DNA of 64,000 bases from Parvibaculum sp002684405 (GCA_965140395.1 OZ223207.1:372001-436000); one strand, 5' to 3'; numbered from the stretch's first letter, positions 25,109 through 33,873 are shown. The notes: generated from the letters alone by a model not told the origin. Program-made: numbers and translations.

Positions 25109-26040
25109 TTCTTGTCGCTTGATTTCGCTTTGGCCGTCACTTCGCTCTTTTTGGCCGCGCCCTCTTTGTCGCCGTTTTTGCGCCATTTGAGGCCGAAGCC
25201 GCCCAGATAGGCAAAGAGCCCCAGCCCCAGCAACACCATGGGGGCGGAAAGCAGCATGCCCATGGTCAGCCAGTGGCCGTAGAGGAAGCCGAGCTGCTCG
25301 TCGGGCTGGCGGAAGAATTCGACGAAGGTGCGCGCCGCGCCATATCCGACCAGGAACATGGCGGCGACGGTGCCCGGTTTCCGCAAGGCGGTCGTCTTGT
25401 GCGTGAAAATGCGCAGCACGATAAAGAGCAGGATGCCCTCCAGCGCCGCCTCGTAGAGCTGGCTTGGATGGCGGGGCAGGTCACCCGCCGGGCAGAAGCC
25501 GCCATGGGTGAGCGCAATGCGCTGGTTGCAGAAGATCACGCCCCATGAGACGTCGGTCACGCGGCCCCAGAGCTCGCCATTGATGAAATTGGCGATGCGG
25601 CCGAAGAAGAGGCCGATGGGGGCGGCGGCCGTCACCAGGTCCAGCATGGTGAGCGGCTGAATTTTCCGGGAGCGCGAGAAGAGCCACATCGCCACGATCA
25701 CGCCCATGGTGCCGCCATGGAAGGACATGCCGCCATGCCAGACCTTCAGCGCGTCGAGCGGATGTTCCCAGTAGAAAGCCGGATTGTAGAACAGCACATA
25801 GCCGATACGGCCGCCGAGAATGACGCCGAGCGCGGCCCAGAGCAGCGAATCGTCGACCATCTCCCGGTCGAGCGGCGCGGGGCCTTTCCACAGGCCCGGC
25901 GTCTCCACCATGGAGACGATGTAGCGCCAGCCGATGACGAGCCCTGCGATATAGGCCAGCGCATACCAGCGAATGGCAATGGGGCCCCATGAGATCAGCA
26001 CGGGATCTATGTCGGGGAAGACGATGGCGGCGCTGTGCAT
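25105..26040 (-). CDS. lgt: Prolipoprotein diacylglyceryl transferase
   Basis: 311 residues with about seven membrane spans. The Lgt signature is present as FGRIANFINGELWGR (one position Ala instead of the common Gly), along with GGMSFHGGTMG and a conserved FVEFFRQPDEQLGF. It transfers diacylglycerol from phosphatidylglycerol to the lipobox Cys of prolipoproteins; substrates such as the two lipoproteins at 47-49 kb are in this window. A Lys-rich C-terminal tail follows the last helix. Confidence 0.96.
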   Translation of the reverse strand: MHSAAIVFPDIDPVLISWGPIAIRWYALAYIAGLVIGWRYIVSMVETPGLWKGPAPLDREMVDDSLLWAALGVILGGRIGYVLFYNPAFYWEHPLDALKVWHGGMSFHGGTMGVIVAMWLFSRSRKIQPLTMLDLVTAAAPIGLFFGRIANFINGELWGRVTDVSWGVIFCNQRIALTHGGFCPAGDLPRHPSQLYEAALEGILLFIVLRIFTHKTTALRKPGTVAAMFLVGYGAARTFVEFFRQPDEQLGFLYGHWLTMGMLLSAPMVLLGLGLFAYLGGFGLKWRKNGDKEGAAKKSEVTAKAKSSDKK

Positions 26041-26202
26041 GGGTTACGGTCCGGCTGGGTGGGGCGGGCGGCGCTAGTTTGACTTTGGGCGTGGCCGAGT
26101 CAACCTCGGCTCCCTATCTATGGATAAGGCGCGTCGAATAGCGGGGTTCGCAGGACGCCGCCTGCGAGCTAGAGTGCGCGCCAGTCCCAAGGAGCCAGAC
26201 CC

Positions 26203-26520
26203 ATGACGCAGACCCAGAACAAGATTCTCGAAGAAATGAGCCGGTTTTTCACCAATGCCGCCGGTGCCGCGCAGGGTGTGCGCACGGAAGTGGAAACGGT
26301 GATCCGGTCTCAGGCCGAGCGCCTCATCGCCGATATGGATCTCGTGCAGCGCGAGGAGTTCGAGGCGGTGCAGGACATGGCCCGGCTGGCGCGCGAGGAA
26401 AACGAGGCGCTGAAGAAGCGTATCGAGGCGCTGGAAAAGGCCGCCAAGCCGGCTGCGAAGAAGCCCGCCGCCAAGAAAGCCGCCCCGAAGAAGAAGCCCG
26501 CGGCCAAGACGGCCGAATAA
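26203..26520 (+). CDS. ubiK: Ubiquinone biosynthesis accessory factor UbiK family
   Basis: 105 residues. The BMFP/YqiC coiled coil runs from about 8 to 85 (ILEEMSRFFTNAAGAAQGVR ... QREEFEAVQDMARLAREENE), followed by an unusual Lys/Ala/Pro-rich tail of about 25 residues that may bind membrane or nucleic acid. UbiK helps the ubiquinone-synthesis complex. AAGGAGCC gives a good ribosome site. Divergent from lgt. The tail has no match in the E. coli protein. Confidence 0.9.
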   Translation: MTQTQNKILEEMSRFFTNAAGAAQGVRTEVETVIRSQAERLIADMDLVQREEFEAVQDMARLAREENEALKKRIEALEKAAKPAAKKPAAKKAAPKKKPAAKTAE

Positions 26521-26642
26521 GCGGCGCCTATCCCCAGCTAATCGCACTTGTCCCCAGCCTTGCGGGCTTTTCGGGGCCGCGCGGGCTTGCGCCGACTCAA
26601 AGCATCGGGCACGGTTAATTTGTGTTTCGGGGCCGGGTTGCC

Positions 26643-26656
26643 CCCCATATATGGGG
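26643..26656. promoter_or_regulatory. Perfect 14-bp palindrome before the YbjN gene
   Basis: CCCCATATATGGGG, perfectly self-complementary, 42 bases upstream of the likely ATG. Could be an operator; no known consensus recognised. Confidence 0.3.
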
Positions 26657-26697
26657 TGGCCGTGCCGCAGGGGACTGTGTTTGATGCGGGGACATAT

Positions 26698-27201
26698 ATG
26701 ACGGGCTCTGTGCTTCAAGCCGATGATTTCGACGCCAATCCGCTCGATCTTCTTGAACAGGTAGCCTCCATCCGCGACTGGTTTTTCGAACGCAGTCACG
26801 AGGACGAGTTGAATATCTGCGTCGCGGGCGAGTGGCGCGACTACCAGATTTCCCTCAACTGGCGGACGGATCTCGCAGGGCTTCATATCGCCTGCGCGCT
26901 GGATGTGCGCGTGCCCGCCGACAAGCGCCCCGCCATCCGTCATCTGCTGACCCTCATCAATGAGCAGCTCTGGTCCGGCCATTTCGACATCTGGTCGGAG
27001 GACGGCGTGATCCTGTTCCGCAATTCGCTGCTGCTTTGCGGTGGCGCATCGGCGACGCCGGAACAATGCGAAGCGCTGCTGCGCCTCGCGGTGGAGGCCT
27101 GCGAGCGTTATTATCCCGCCATCCAGTTCGTGATGTGGGCCGGCAAGACCGCCGACGAGGCGATTGCCGCGGCCATGTTCGAAACAGAAGGCAATGCCTG
27201 A
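26698..27201 (+). CDS. YbjN domain-containing protein (probable chaperone-like)
   Basis: 167 residues from MTGSVLQADDFDANPLDLLE. The YbjN fold (type III secretion chaperone-like) is seen in WFFERSHEDELNICVAGEWRDYQISLNW, LINEQLWSGHFDIWSEDGVILFRN and EACERYYPAIQFVMWAGK. Role unknown; YbjN overexpression affects motility and stress in E. coli. I start it at 26698, where the family begins; an open extension of 50 codons upstream has no similarity. proC follows 33 bases on, the usual neighbour. Confidence 0.88.
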   Translation: MTGSVLQADDFDANPLDLLEQVASIRDWFFERSHEDELNICVAGEWRDYQISLNWRTDLAGLHIACALDVRVPADKRPAIRHLLTLINEQLWSGHFDIWSEDGVILFRNSLLLCGGASATPEQCEALLRLAVEACERYYPAIQFVMWAGKTADEAIAAAMFETEGNA

Positions 27202-27234
27202 GCAATCGGGCCCAAGCGATCAGAGATAATCGTC

Positions 27235-28062
27235 ATGGCAATCGATCTTGAACGTCCGCTGGTCCTTGTGGGGGCCGGCAAGATGGGCGGCGCGCTTTTG
27301 GCCGGCTGGCTCAATGGCGGCGTCGCGCCCGGCCTTGTGGCCATCCGCGATCCCTACCTGCCGGACGAAATTGCCGCGCTGGCGAAGGAGCGCGGCGTGC
27401 GTCTCGATGCATCCATCGACGATCTTGCCGCGCTGAAACCGGCCGCGGTGGTGCTGGCGGTGAAGCCGCAGGCCATGCCGGACGTGCTGCCGACGCTTCA
27501 GCCTCTCGTCGCGCCGGAAACGCTGTTCGTTTCCATTGCGGCGGGGATGGGGGCGGACAGGCTCGACGAATTGCTGGGCGGCGGCGCGGCGATCGTGCGG
27601 GCCATGCCTAACACGCCCGCCTCCGTGGGGCGCGGCATCACCGGCGGTTTCGCCAATGCGCGTGTGACACAGGATCAGAAAAAACTGGCCGATGCGCTTC
27701 TGGCGGCAGTCGGCGAGGCGGTCTGGATCGAGGACGAGGCGCTGATGGACGCCGTCACCGCGATTTCAGGCAGCGGTCCGGCCTATGTGTTTCATCTGGT
27801 TGAGGCGATGGCCGACGCTGGCGTGTCGCTGGGCCTGCCGGAGGAAACCGCCATGCGGTTGGCGCGCGCTACGGTGAGCGGGGCGGGCGAAATGCTCCAT
27901 CGCTCGGATCTCGATGCGGGCACGTTGCGCAAGAACGTCACCTCGCCGGGCGGCACGACGGCTGCCGCGCTCGACGTGCTGATGGGTGGCGAAGCGCTGA
28001 CCGAGCTGATGAAGAAAGCCGCTCTGGCCGCGCACGACCGGGGCCGCGAACTGGGTAAGTAA
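27235..28062 (+). CDS. proC: Pyrroline-5-carboxylate reductase
   Basis: 275 residues. N-terminal Rossmann fold VLVGAGKMGGALLAGWL, then VVLAVKPQAMPDVL, VRAMPNTPASVGRGITG and the C-terminal signature AISGSGPAYVFHLVEAM with VTSPGGTTAAALDVL. It performs the last step of proline synthesis with NAD(P)H. Downstream of the YbjN gene in one likely transcript. Confidence 0.96.
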   Translation: MAIDLERPLVLVGAGKMGGALLAGWLNGGVAPGLVAIRDPYLPDEIAALAKERGVRLDASIDDLAALKPAAVVLAVKPQAMPDVLPTLQPLVAPETLFVSIAAGMGADRLDELLGGGAAIVRAMPNTPASVGRGITGGFANARVTQDQKKLADALLAAVGEAVWIEDEALMDAVTAISGSGPAYVFHLVEAMADAGVSLGLPEETAMRLARATVSGAGEMLHRSDLDAGTLRKNVTSPGGTTAAALDVLMGGEALTELMKKAALAAHDRGRELGK

Positions 28063-28129
28063 TCCTCTCGGCTCGTTTTCGGCCCGCTTCCCGACTATCC
28101 TCCTTCCCTGAACGAACAGGAGAGGCGTC

Positions 28130-28771
28130 ATGGCGCGTAAATTGACCCCGGAAGAAAAGATCGTGAATGCGGCGCTCCGGCTTGCCGGGAAGCGCGGCTG
28201 GGCGGATCTGTCGCTCGCCGACATCGCGAAGGAAGCGAAACTCGGCCTGGGCGAGCTGTCCGCTCTGTATTCCTCCAAGACGCAGATCCTCGCGGCCTAT
28301 GCGCAGCGTATCGATGCGCAGGTGCTGAAGATGGCGGATGAGGAAGGGCTGGAGGACGAGCCCGTCCGCGACCGGCTTTTCGACGTCATCATGCTGCGCT
28401 TCGACGCCATGGCGAAGGACAAGCCGGCGCTGAAGCGCATTACCCGGGATCTGGAGCGCGATCCGGTGGCGGCGCTTGCGCTCATGCCCTCCACGCTCCA
28501 GTCCATGGGGTGGATGCTGGAGGCGGCGGGGATCGACAGTTCGGGCTGGCGCGGGCTTATCCGCGTGCGGGGCCTCGCGCTCTTCTGGTCGCGCATTCTG
28601 AAAGTCTGGTTCGATGACGACGAGGATCAGGCGCGCACCATGGCCGCGCTCGACAAGCGGCTGCGGCAGGGCGAGGAATGGTTCGCCCGCGCGCAGGACT
28701 TCATGTCGAAGCGCCCGCGCCGCGCGTCGCCGACCGACAAGACCGATGACGACGTGAAGGACGCGGCATGA
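28130..28771 (+). CDS. TetR family regulator
   Basis: 213 residues. N-terminal helix-turn-helix region IVNAALRLAGKRGWADLSLADIAKEAKLGLGELSALYSSKTQILAAY is TetR-like, with LYSSK in place of the common YYHFPSK. The long C-terminal half is all-helical with no recognised ligand pocket. A COQ9-like relative cannot be excluded since that family shares the fold. AGGAGAGGCGTC is the ribosome site. Overlaps the next gene by four bases, so the pair is coupled. Confidence 0.8.
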   Translation: MARKLTPEEKIVNAALRLAGKRGWADLSLADIAKEAKLGLGELSALYSSKTQILAAYAQRIDAQVLKMADEEGLEDEPVRDRLFDVIMLRFDAMAKDKPALKRITRDLERDPVAALALMPSTLQSMGWMLEAAGIDSSGWRGLIRVRGLALFWSRILKVWFDDDEDQARTMAALDKRLRQGEEWFARAQDFMSKRPRRASPTDKTDDDVKDAA

Positions 28772-29121
28772 GCGGGGATAAAGCGCCGGAGATTTCCTTC
28801 GACGATTTTATGAAAGTCGATATCCGCATCGGCACGGTGGTCGAGGCGGTGCCTTTTCCCGAGGCGCGCAAGCCCGCCATCAAGCTCCGTATCGATTTCG
28901 GTGCCGATATCGGCGTGAAAAAGAGTTCCGCACAGATTACCGATCGCTACGCGCCGGAGGCGCTTGTCGGACGGCAGGTGATGGCGGTGGTGAATTTCCC
29001 GCCGCGTCAGATCGGTCCCTTCATGTCGGAAGTGCTGACGCTCGGCTTTCCCGATGAGGAGGGAAAGATCGTGCTGGCGGGCGTCGACGGCAAATTACCG
29101 GACGGGGCGCGGCTCGCCTGA
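28768..29121 (+). CDS. csaA: tRNA-binding domain protein, CsaA-like
   Basis: 117 residues, a single OB-fold tRNA-binding domain: FMKVDIRIGTVVEAVPFPEARKPA, LVGRQVMAVVNFPPRQIGPFMSEVL and LGFPDEEGKIVLA. It matches CsaA, a dimeric chaperone-like protein of Bacillus and many proteobacteria with tRNA-binding activity. Four-base overlap with the TetR gene. Convergent with the SnoaL gene 6 bases away. Confidence 0.9.
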   Translation: MSGDKAPEISFDDFMKVDIRIGTVVEAVPFPEARKPAIKLRIDFGADIGVKKSSAQITDRYAPEALVGRQVMAVVNFPPRQIGPFMSEVLTLGFPDEEGKIVLAGVDGKLPDGARLA

Positions 29122-29127
29122 TCCCAT

Positions 29128-29502
29128 TCAGAAGTGAAACACCCGGCAGGAAATGATCCTGCCGCCGCTCCACTCCATCGTTTCCATCACACGCATACGG
29201 TTTGTCTCGTCGCCGTTCAGGATGCGCCAATATTCCACGGCGGCGCGGCCTGTCTCGTCATTGCCGTCCGCGATGACGTTGAAAATGTCGGCGTGGAAAC
29301 TCTTTAGCGCCTTGGCCGAGGCGGTCGCATATTCGAGCACTTCTTCCGGTCCGTGCAGCGTGGCGTCTTCCTTGCCCAGTCTTTCTCGCACCACGCCGCT
29401 CATATGCGTGCCGTCCGGCGCGTAGAGAGCTGCGACCGCCTGTGGGTCTAGCGCTTCCCAAGCCGCTTTCCAGCGGGCGACCATGGCGGGCAGGGCGATC
29501 AT
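29128..29502 (-). CDS. SnoaL/NTF2-like protein
   Basis: 124 residues with the NTF2 pattern WKAAWEALDPQAVAALYAPDGTHMSG and VEYWRILNGDETNRMRVMETMEWSGGRIISCRVFHF. Small polyketide-cyclase-like folds of this type have many functions, so no reaction is proposed. Overlaps the histidine kinase stop by four bases and is therefore the last gene of the marR-regulator-kinase operon. Confidence 0.82.
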   Translation of the reverse strand: MIALPAMVARWKAAWEALDPQAVAALYAPDGTHMSGVVRERLGKEDATLHGPEEVLEYATASAKALKSFHADIFNVIADGNDETGRAAVEYWRILNGDETNRMRVMETMEWSGGRIISCRVFHF

Positions 29503-30830
29503 ACGGGGACATCCACAATGGCGCGCAACCCGCCGGCTGGGCTTCGCGATAAGGTGATTTCGCCGCCATGGCCGCGCGCGATGTCGCGAGCGATGGCAAG
29601 GCCGAGGCCGGAGCCGCCTTCATCGAGATTTCGGCTGTCGTCGAGCCGATAGAAGGGGCGGAAGACTTCTTCCAGCTGGTCGTCGGGAATGCCCGGGCCG
29701 TCATCGTCCACCACGATTTCGATATCGGCGCCCGGATCGCTCATGTCGCGAAAGCCGGTAATCCAGACCGTGTCGCCATATTTGCAGGCATTGCCGACGA
29801 GATTGGCAAGGCAGCGTTTGAAGGCGCTTCGGCGCAGCGGCACACGCAGATCGCCCTGCACGGTGACGGTGACGTTGCAGCCCTTGCGTTGCCAGTCATT
29901 GCAGGTCTCGCGCAGCAATTCGCCGAGGTCGGTTTCCTCCGTCGCCTCGCCGCGATGGCCGCGTGCGAATTCCAGATAGTCGTCCAGCATGCGCTGCATC
30001 TCGTCGATGTCCCGGCGCATTTCCTGGACCTGCGGATCGTCGCCCATCATGGCGAGTTCGAGGCGCATGCGGGTGAGCGGCGTTCTCAGGTCGTGGCTCA
30101 CGCCCGCCAGCATGGCGGTGCGCTGGGCGATCTGGCGTTCGATACGATTGCGCATGTCGAGAAAGGCTTCCGCGGCGCGGCGGACTTCGGAGGCGCCGCG
30201 CGGGCGGAAGCTCGGCACGTCGCGCCCCATGCCGAAACTTTCCGCGGCTTCGGCGAGGCGTTCGATGGGGCGGATCTGGTTTCTCAGAAACAGGATCGCG
30301 ACCACCACCAGCACAAAGGATGTGCCGACCATCCAGACGAGGAAGATATGCGAGTTGGTCGCGTAGACATGGCTCGCCGGCGACAGCGTCCGCATGACGC
30401 CGCCATTATAGGCGACGCGGATGTCGATATAGTCGGTGTATCTGCTGGTATCGATCCAGAAGGGACGCTTTACCTTTTCGCGCAGATTGGCGCTCAGCGA
30501 ATTTTCCAGCAGGCCGCCCGAGGATGCAGGTCTGTCGGGCAGTTTCTCGCCCGGCAGGAAGGCGACCGACAGCGTCAGCGTCTCGCGCGCTTCCTTCGAC
30601 AGCGTTTCGGCGCGCTCCTTTGTCGGGTTGCGCTCATACTCGTCCAGCAGCAGGGCGATCTCGGAAACGGCGCTGGCCGAGAGCCGTTCGGTGACGAGTT
30701 GCCAGTGCCGTTCCAGAAACATGTAGGTCACGACGATCTGCAAAAGCACCATCGGCGCGACGATGATGATGAGCGACCGGCCGTAAAGGCCTCGTGGCAG
30801 CATGTTCTTGATGAAACGGGTCATCGACAC
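29499..30830 (-). CDS. Sensor histidine kinase, EnvZ-like
   Basis: 443 residues. TM1 at 19-39, a periplasmic sensor of about 120 residues, TM2 at 161-183, HAMP with RPIERLAEAAESFG, dimerisation helix with phospho-His 246 in GVSHDLRTPLTRM, and the ATPase boxes N (NLVGNACKYGD), G1 (VDDDGPGIPDD) and G2 (GGSGLGLAIA). It should phosphorylate the adjacent response regulator. Position next to a MarR/PetR-like pair suggests an envelope or respiration signal; this is inference. Confidence 0.94.
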   Translation of the reverse strand: MSMTRFIKNMLPRGLYGRSLIIIVAPMVLLQIVVTYMFLERHWQLVTERLSASAVSEIALLLDEYERNPTKERAETLSKEARETLTLSVAFLPGEKLPDRPASSGGLLENSLSANLREKVKRPFWIDTSRYTDYIDIRVAYNGGVMRTLSPASHVYATNSHIFLVWMVGTSFVLVVVAILFLRNQIRPIERLAEAAESFGMGRDVPSFRPRGASEVRRAAEAFLDMRNRIERQIAQRTAMLAGVSHDLRTPLTRMRLELAMMGDDPQVQEMRRDIDEMQRMLDDYLEFARGHRGEATEETDLGELLRETCNDWQRKGCNVTVTVQGDLRVPLRRSAFKRCLANLVGNACKYGDTVWITGFRDMSDPGADIEIVVDDDGPGIPDDQLEEVFRPFYRLDDSRNLDEGGSGLGLAIARDIARGHGGEITLSRSPAGGLRAIVDVPV

Positions 30831-30858
30831 TCTATTCGCTCCGCTTCTTCCGTGCGCA

Positions 30859-31581
30859 TCAATCCGGCATCAGCACGTAGCCTTCGCCACGCACGGTCTG
30901 CAGGTAAAGCGGATTGCGGGGATCGTCCTCGACCTTGCGGCGGAGCCGGTTGATCTGGACGTCGATGGATCGCTCGGCTGCTTCGTTCTCGCAAAGATCG
31001 AGGCGGGAAATCGTCTGGCCGGGATGGGCGGCGAAGATGCGCAGGAGCTGCACTTCGCGCGTCGTCAGCCGGACGAGCTGTCCGTCGCGGCGGAGTTCGC
31101 CGCGCTGGGGATTGAATTCGCAGCCGCCGAAGGTCATCGCGCCGGAGGCCGCCTTGCCGCCCGCGGATCGGGTCCGGCGCAGAATGGTTCCGACGCGCAG
31201 CAGCAATTCGCGCGGTTCGAAGGGCTTGGCGAGATAGTCGTCCACGCCGCGCTCCAGCCCGTCGATCCGGTCGCTCGCATCGCCGCGCGCGGTCAGCATC
31301 AGGATCGGCACATTGGAGGTTCGCCGGACGGAGGTTGCGAAGTCGAACCCGTTTTCGCCCGGCATCATCACGTCGAGAACGATCAGGTCGAAGGCAAGCC
31401 CTTCCAGCCTTGCTCGCGCTTCGCTGGCGTGTTCGGCCACCGTGACGCGATAGCCGTTTTCGCTCAGGAAGCGTTTCAGCAATTCACGAATGCGCCGGTC
31501 GTCATCGACGATGAGCACATGCGGCGCGTCGTCGCCCGGCAGGGGCCCGGCGGCGGTTTCGGGCTCCCCGGAGGCGCTCAT
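30859..31581 (-). CDS. OmpR-type response regulator, PetR-like
   Basis: 240 residues. Receiver acid pocket DDD (26-28), phospho-Asp 70 in LIVLDVMMPGENG, Lys in DDYLAKPFEPREL, then a winged-helix output domain with LTTREVQLLRIFAAHPGQTISR and IDVQINRLRRKVE. The MarR gene in front (four-base overlap) and kinase behind recall the petP-petR pair of Rhodobacter, needed for bc1 formation. In this window petABC is 19 kb away, so any link is to be tested. Confidence 0.93.
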   Translation of the reverse strand: MSASGEPETAAGPLPGDDAPHVLIVDDDRRIRELLKRFLSENGYRVTVAEHASEARARLEGLAFDLIVLDVMMPGENGFDFATSVRRTSNVPILMLTARGDASDRIDGLERGVDDYLAKPFEPRELLLRVGTILRRTRSAGGKAASGAMTFGGCEFNPQRGELRRDGQLVRLTTREVQLLRIFAAHPGQTISRLDLCENEAAERSIDVQINRLRRKVEDDPRNPLYLQTVRGEGYVLMPD

Positions 31582-32186
31582 GGCTTGCCTCCTTTCCGGC
31601 GGTCCCGGTCGTCGGCGAGGCGGTCTTCCACCTCCGAGCGGTTTTCCTTGTTCAGCAGCGCCAGCATCACCTTGCGCCAGGCGTCCTCGGCATCGCCGCC
31701 GGCTTCCTCACCGGCTTCCACAAGCGCGCGGGCGACGCGCTCTCGCTGCGGGGCGGCCAGCCTGTCGTTCAGGTCGCGCCCCGCCTCGGTGAGGTAGAGC
31801 AGGCGCTGGCGGCGGTCCTTGCGTCCCGTTTCCTGCGCCACGAAGCCGCGCTCGATGAGCTGCTTCAGCACCCGCGCGAGGCTTTGCTTGGTAATACGGA
31901 GAATATCGAGGAGTTCGGCCACCGTAATGCCGGGGTTCCGCCCGACGAAATGGATCACGCGGTGGTGCGCCCGCCCGAAATCATATTCGGCCAGCAGGGC
32001 GTCGGGATCGGAGATGAAGTCCCGATAGGCGAAAAACAGCAGCTCGATCGCCTCCACAAGGCGTGTCGCATCATCGGCCTCGCCGGCCGCGTCCGCGCCT
32101 TTTTCAGCGGGGGCGGTCTCTCGGGCCCTTTCGGGGGCGGGCGTCTCCTTGGTCACGTGCTTTTTCACCGGTGTCGCAATCGGCAT
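31578..32186 (-). CDS. MarR family regulator, PetP-like
   Basis: 202 residues. First ~40 are a Lys/Ala/Glu-rich, apparently disordered leader; the MarR core follows with DFGRAHHRVIHFVGRNPGITVAELLDIL, ITKQSLARVLKQLIERGFV and RKDRRQRLLYLTEAGRDL. Its ATG at 32186 has no ribosome site, and a perfect palindrome sits 5 bases upstream, so the message may start at or near the ATG. It overlaps the response regulator by four bases. MarR proteins often repress their own and neighbouring genes. Confidence 0.9.
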   Translation of the reverse strand: MPIATPVKKHVTKETPAPERARETAPAEKGADAAGEADDATRLVEAIELLFFAYRDFISDPDALLAEYDFGRAHHRVIHFVGRNPGITVAELLDILRITKQSLARVLKQLIERGFVAQETGRKDRRQRLLYLTEAGRDLNDRLAAPQRERVARALVEAGEEAGGDAEDAWRKVMLALLNKENRSEVEDRLADDRDRRKGGKP

Positions 32187-32191
32187 GATTT

Positions 32192-32212
32192 TATGTCAGC
32201 CATATTGACATA
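32192..32212. promoter_or_regulatory. Perfect palindrome: candidate MarR operator
   Basis: TATGTCA-gccatat-TGACATA, 7-bp perfect arms with a 7-base spacer, 5 bases before the marR ATG. The right arm contains the TTGACA -35 of a rightward promoter toward ilvE. Size and AT-rich arms fit a MarR dimer site. Bound protein could block both directions. Confidence 0.65.
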
Positions 32213-32233
32213 TTTTTTCCGCAGCGCTAGCCT
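32205..32233 (+). promoter_or_regulatory. Candidate sigma70-type promoter toward ilvE
   Basis: TTGACA (perfect -35, 32205-32210), 17-base spacer, weak TAGCCT as -10. It would make a leader of about 215 bases before ilvE. The -35 lies inside the palindrome at 32192-32212. Confidence 0.45.
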
Positions 32234-32303
32234 CTGATCGCTCGCTGGGTTGAGTAAATGCATGCCCCCGAAGGGCGGGTGGCATCCTCGATTCTTCCAG
32301 ACG

Positions 32304-32331
32304 ATAATATAGACAGCCCCATAACACCCAA
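32304..32331 (-). promoter_or_regulatory. Candidate promoter toward the marR-petR-like operon
   Basis: Read leftward: TTGGGT, 16-base spacer, TATTAT. This would give a leader of about 110 bases ahead of marR and does not explain the missing ribosome site; a start nearer the ATG is possible. Confidence 0.35.
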
Positions 32332-32457
32332 GAGGGATATGCGGCCGGGCCCTTAAGAGGCTCACCGGATAGACCGAAAGAGGCAAGAGGCGGCCTAATG
32401 TCTATGGCGAAATCGAGCCAAGCGAGCCTCACAGCATAACGCCAGGGAGCGGAATCA

Positions 32458-33359
32458 TGGCAGATATTCCCTTCGACAAACGCGACGGCTACATCTGGTT
32501 CAACGGCGAATTGATGCCGTGGTCGGACGCCAAGGTGCATGTACTGACGCATGGGATGCACTATGCCAGCAGCGTATTCGAGGGCTGCAGGGCCTATGGC
32601 GGCGAGATTTTCAAGCTGCATGAGCATTCGCAGCGTCTGGTCGATTCCGCGCGCATTCTCGGCTTTGAAATTCCCTATACGGTGGACGAGATCGACGAGG
32701 CCTGCCGGGCCGAGCTTGCCGCGCAGAAACTGGAAGATGCCTATATTCGTCCGGTGGCCTGGCGCGGCAGCGAGATGATGGGTGTCTCCGCGCAGAAGAA
32801 CCGCATTAACCTGGCGGTCGCGGCCTGGGAATGGCCGTCCTATTTCGATCCGGAGCAGCGCCAGAAGGGCATTCGCCTCGACATTGCCGAGTACAGGCGG
32901 CCCTCGCCGGAGACGGCGCCGTCCGATGCGAAGGCGGCGGGTCTCTACATGATCTGCACCATCTCCAAGCATGCCGCCGAGGACAAGGGCTATGCCGACG
33001 CGCTGATGTATGATTATCGCGGCTATGTGGCCGAGGCGACGGGCGCCAATGTCTTCTTCGTCAAGGATGGCGTCATTCACACGCCGATCCCCGACTGCTT
33101 CCTCGACGGGATCACGCGCCGCACGGTGATCGATCTGGCGAAGGCGCGCGGCATCGAGGTGATCGAGCGCCATATCTTGCCGGAAGAGATGAAGGATTTC
33201 TCCGAGTGCTTCATTACCGGCACGGCGGCGGAAGTGACGCCGGTGGGCGAGATCGGCCCGTACAAGTTCACGCCGGGCGAAATCTCCGCCAATCTGTACA
33301 AGGATTATATGGCCCTGGTGTATGCGCATCAGGAAAAGGCCAAGGTCGCCAACGGCTGA
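32458..33359 (+). CDS. ilvE: Branched-chain amino acid aminotransferase
   Basis: About 300 residues (ATG 32458-32460, family class IV PLP fold). Typical strings: THGMHYASSVFEGCRAYGG, RPVAWRGSEMMGVSAQKNRINLAVAAWEW, ISKHAAEDKGYADALMYD and ATGANVFFVKDG with CFLDGITRRTVIDLA. It interconverts leucine, isoleucine and valine with their 2-oxo acids. Divergent from marR; GGGAGCGGAATC is the ribosome site. Followed by a strong terminator. Confidence 0.95.
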
Positions 33360-33382
33360 CATGGCCGGAACGGACTGAAGAC

Positions 33383-33413
33383 AGGGCCGCCTTCGGGGCG
33401 GCCCTATTTTTTT
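33383..33413 (+). terminator. Rho-independent terminator after ilvE
   Basis: GGGCCGCC-TTCG-GGGCGGCCC followed by TATTTTTTT. Stable tetraloop stem; the T run overlaps the last codons of the converging moaE gene. Confidence 0.92.
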
Positions 33414-33850
33414 GTCCAGCGCGCCGCCGCCGTGTCGTCGCTGTCGCGCGCATCCACCCAGTCGCCGCCCGAAGCCGTTTCCTCGCGCTTCCAGAAGGGC
33501 GCGCGGGTCTTGAGATAGTCCATCAGGAATTCCGCCGCCTCGAAGGCCGCTTGCCGATGGGCGGAAGCGGTGACGACCAGCACGATGTTTTCGCCGGGTA
33601 GGAGGCGTCCCACGCGATGCACGATGAGGCTTGCCTCCAGCGGCCAGCGCTCCTGCGCTTCTTTTTCGATGCGCGCGAGTTCCTTCTCGGTCATGCCGGG
33701 ATAATGTTCGAGTTCCAGCGCCACGAGATCGCCGGTCTTGTCGCGCACCGTGCCGGAAAAGGTCACGACGGCGCCGATGTCGTGGCGGTCTTTCGAGAGG
33801 GCGCCCACTTCGGCGCCGATATCGAAATCCTCTGTCTGGACGCGGATCAT
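33404..33850 (-). CDS. moaE: Molybdopterin synthase catalytic subunit
   Basis: 148 residues. MoaE motifs: FSGTVRDKTGDLVALELEHYPGM, ALIVHRVGRLLPGENIVLV-type block (SLIVHRVGRL) and SAHRQAAFEAAEFLMDYLKTRAPFWKRE, with the active-site Lys in the last string. With MoaD it inserts two sulfurs into cPMP to give molybdopterin. A dispersed repeat separates it from moaD. Its stop lies inside the ilvE terminator. Confidence 0.95.
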   Translation of the reverse strand: MIRVQTEDFDIGAEVGALSKDRHDIGAVVTFSGTVRDKTGDLVALELEHYPGMTEKELARIEKEAQERWPLEASLIVHRVGRLLPGENIVLVVTASAHRQAAFEAAEFLMDYLKTRAPFWKREETASGGDWVDARDSDDTAAARWTKK

Positions 33851-33873
33851 GACGACCTTTGCTTCTTCGGCCT

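Noticed and set aside
26548..26697. 50-codon N-terminal extension of the YbjN protein
   Set aside because: It lacks similarity, contains a perfect DNA palindrome and the family starts at 26698.
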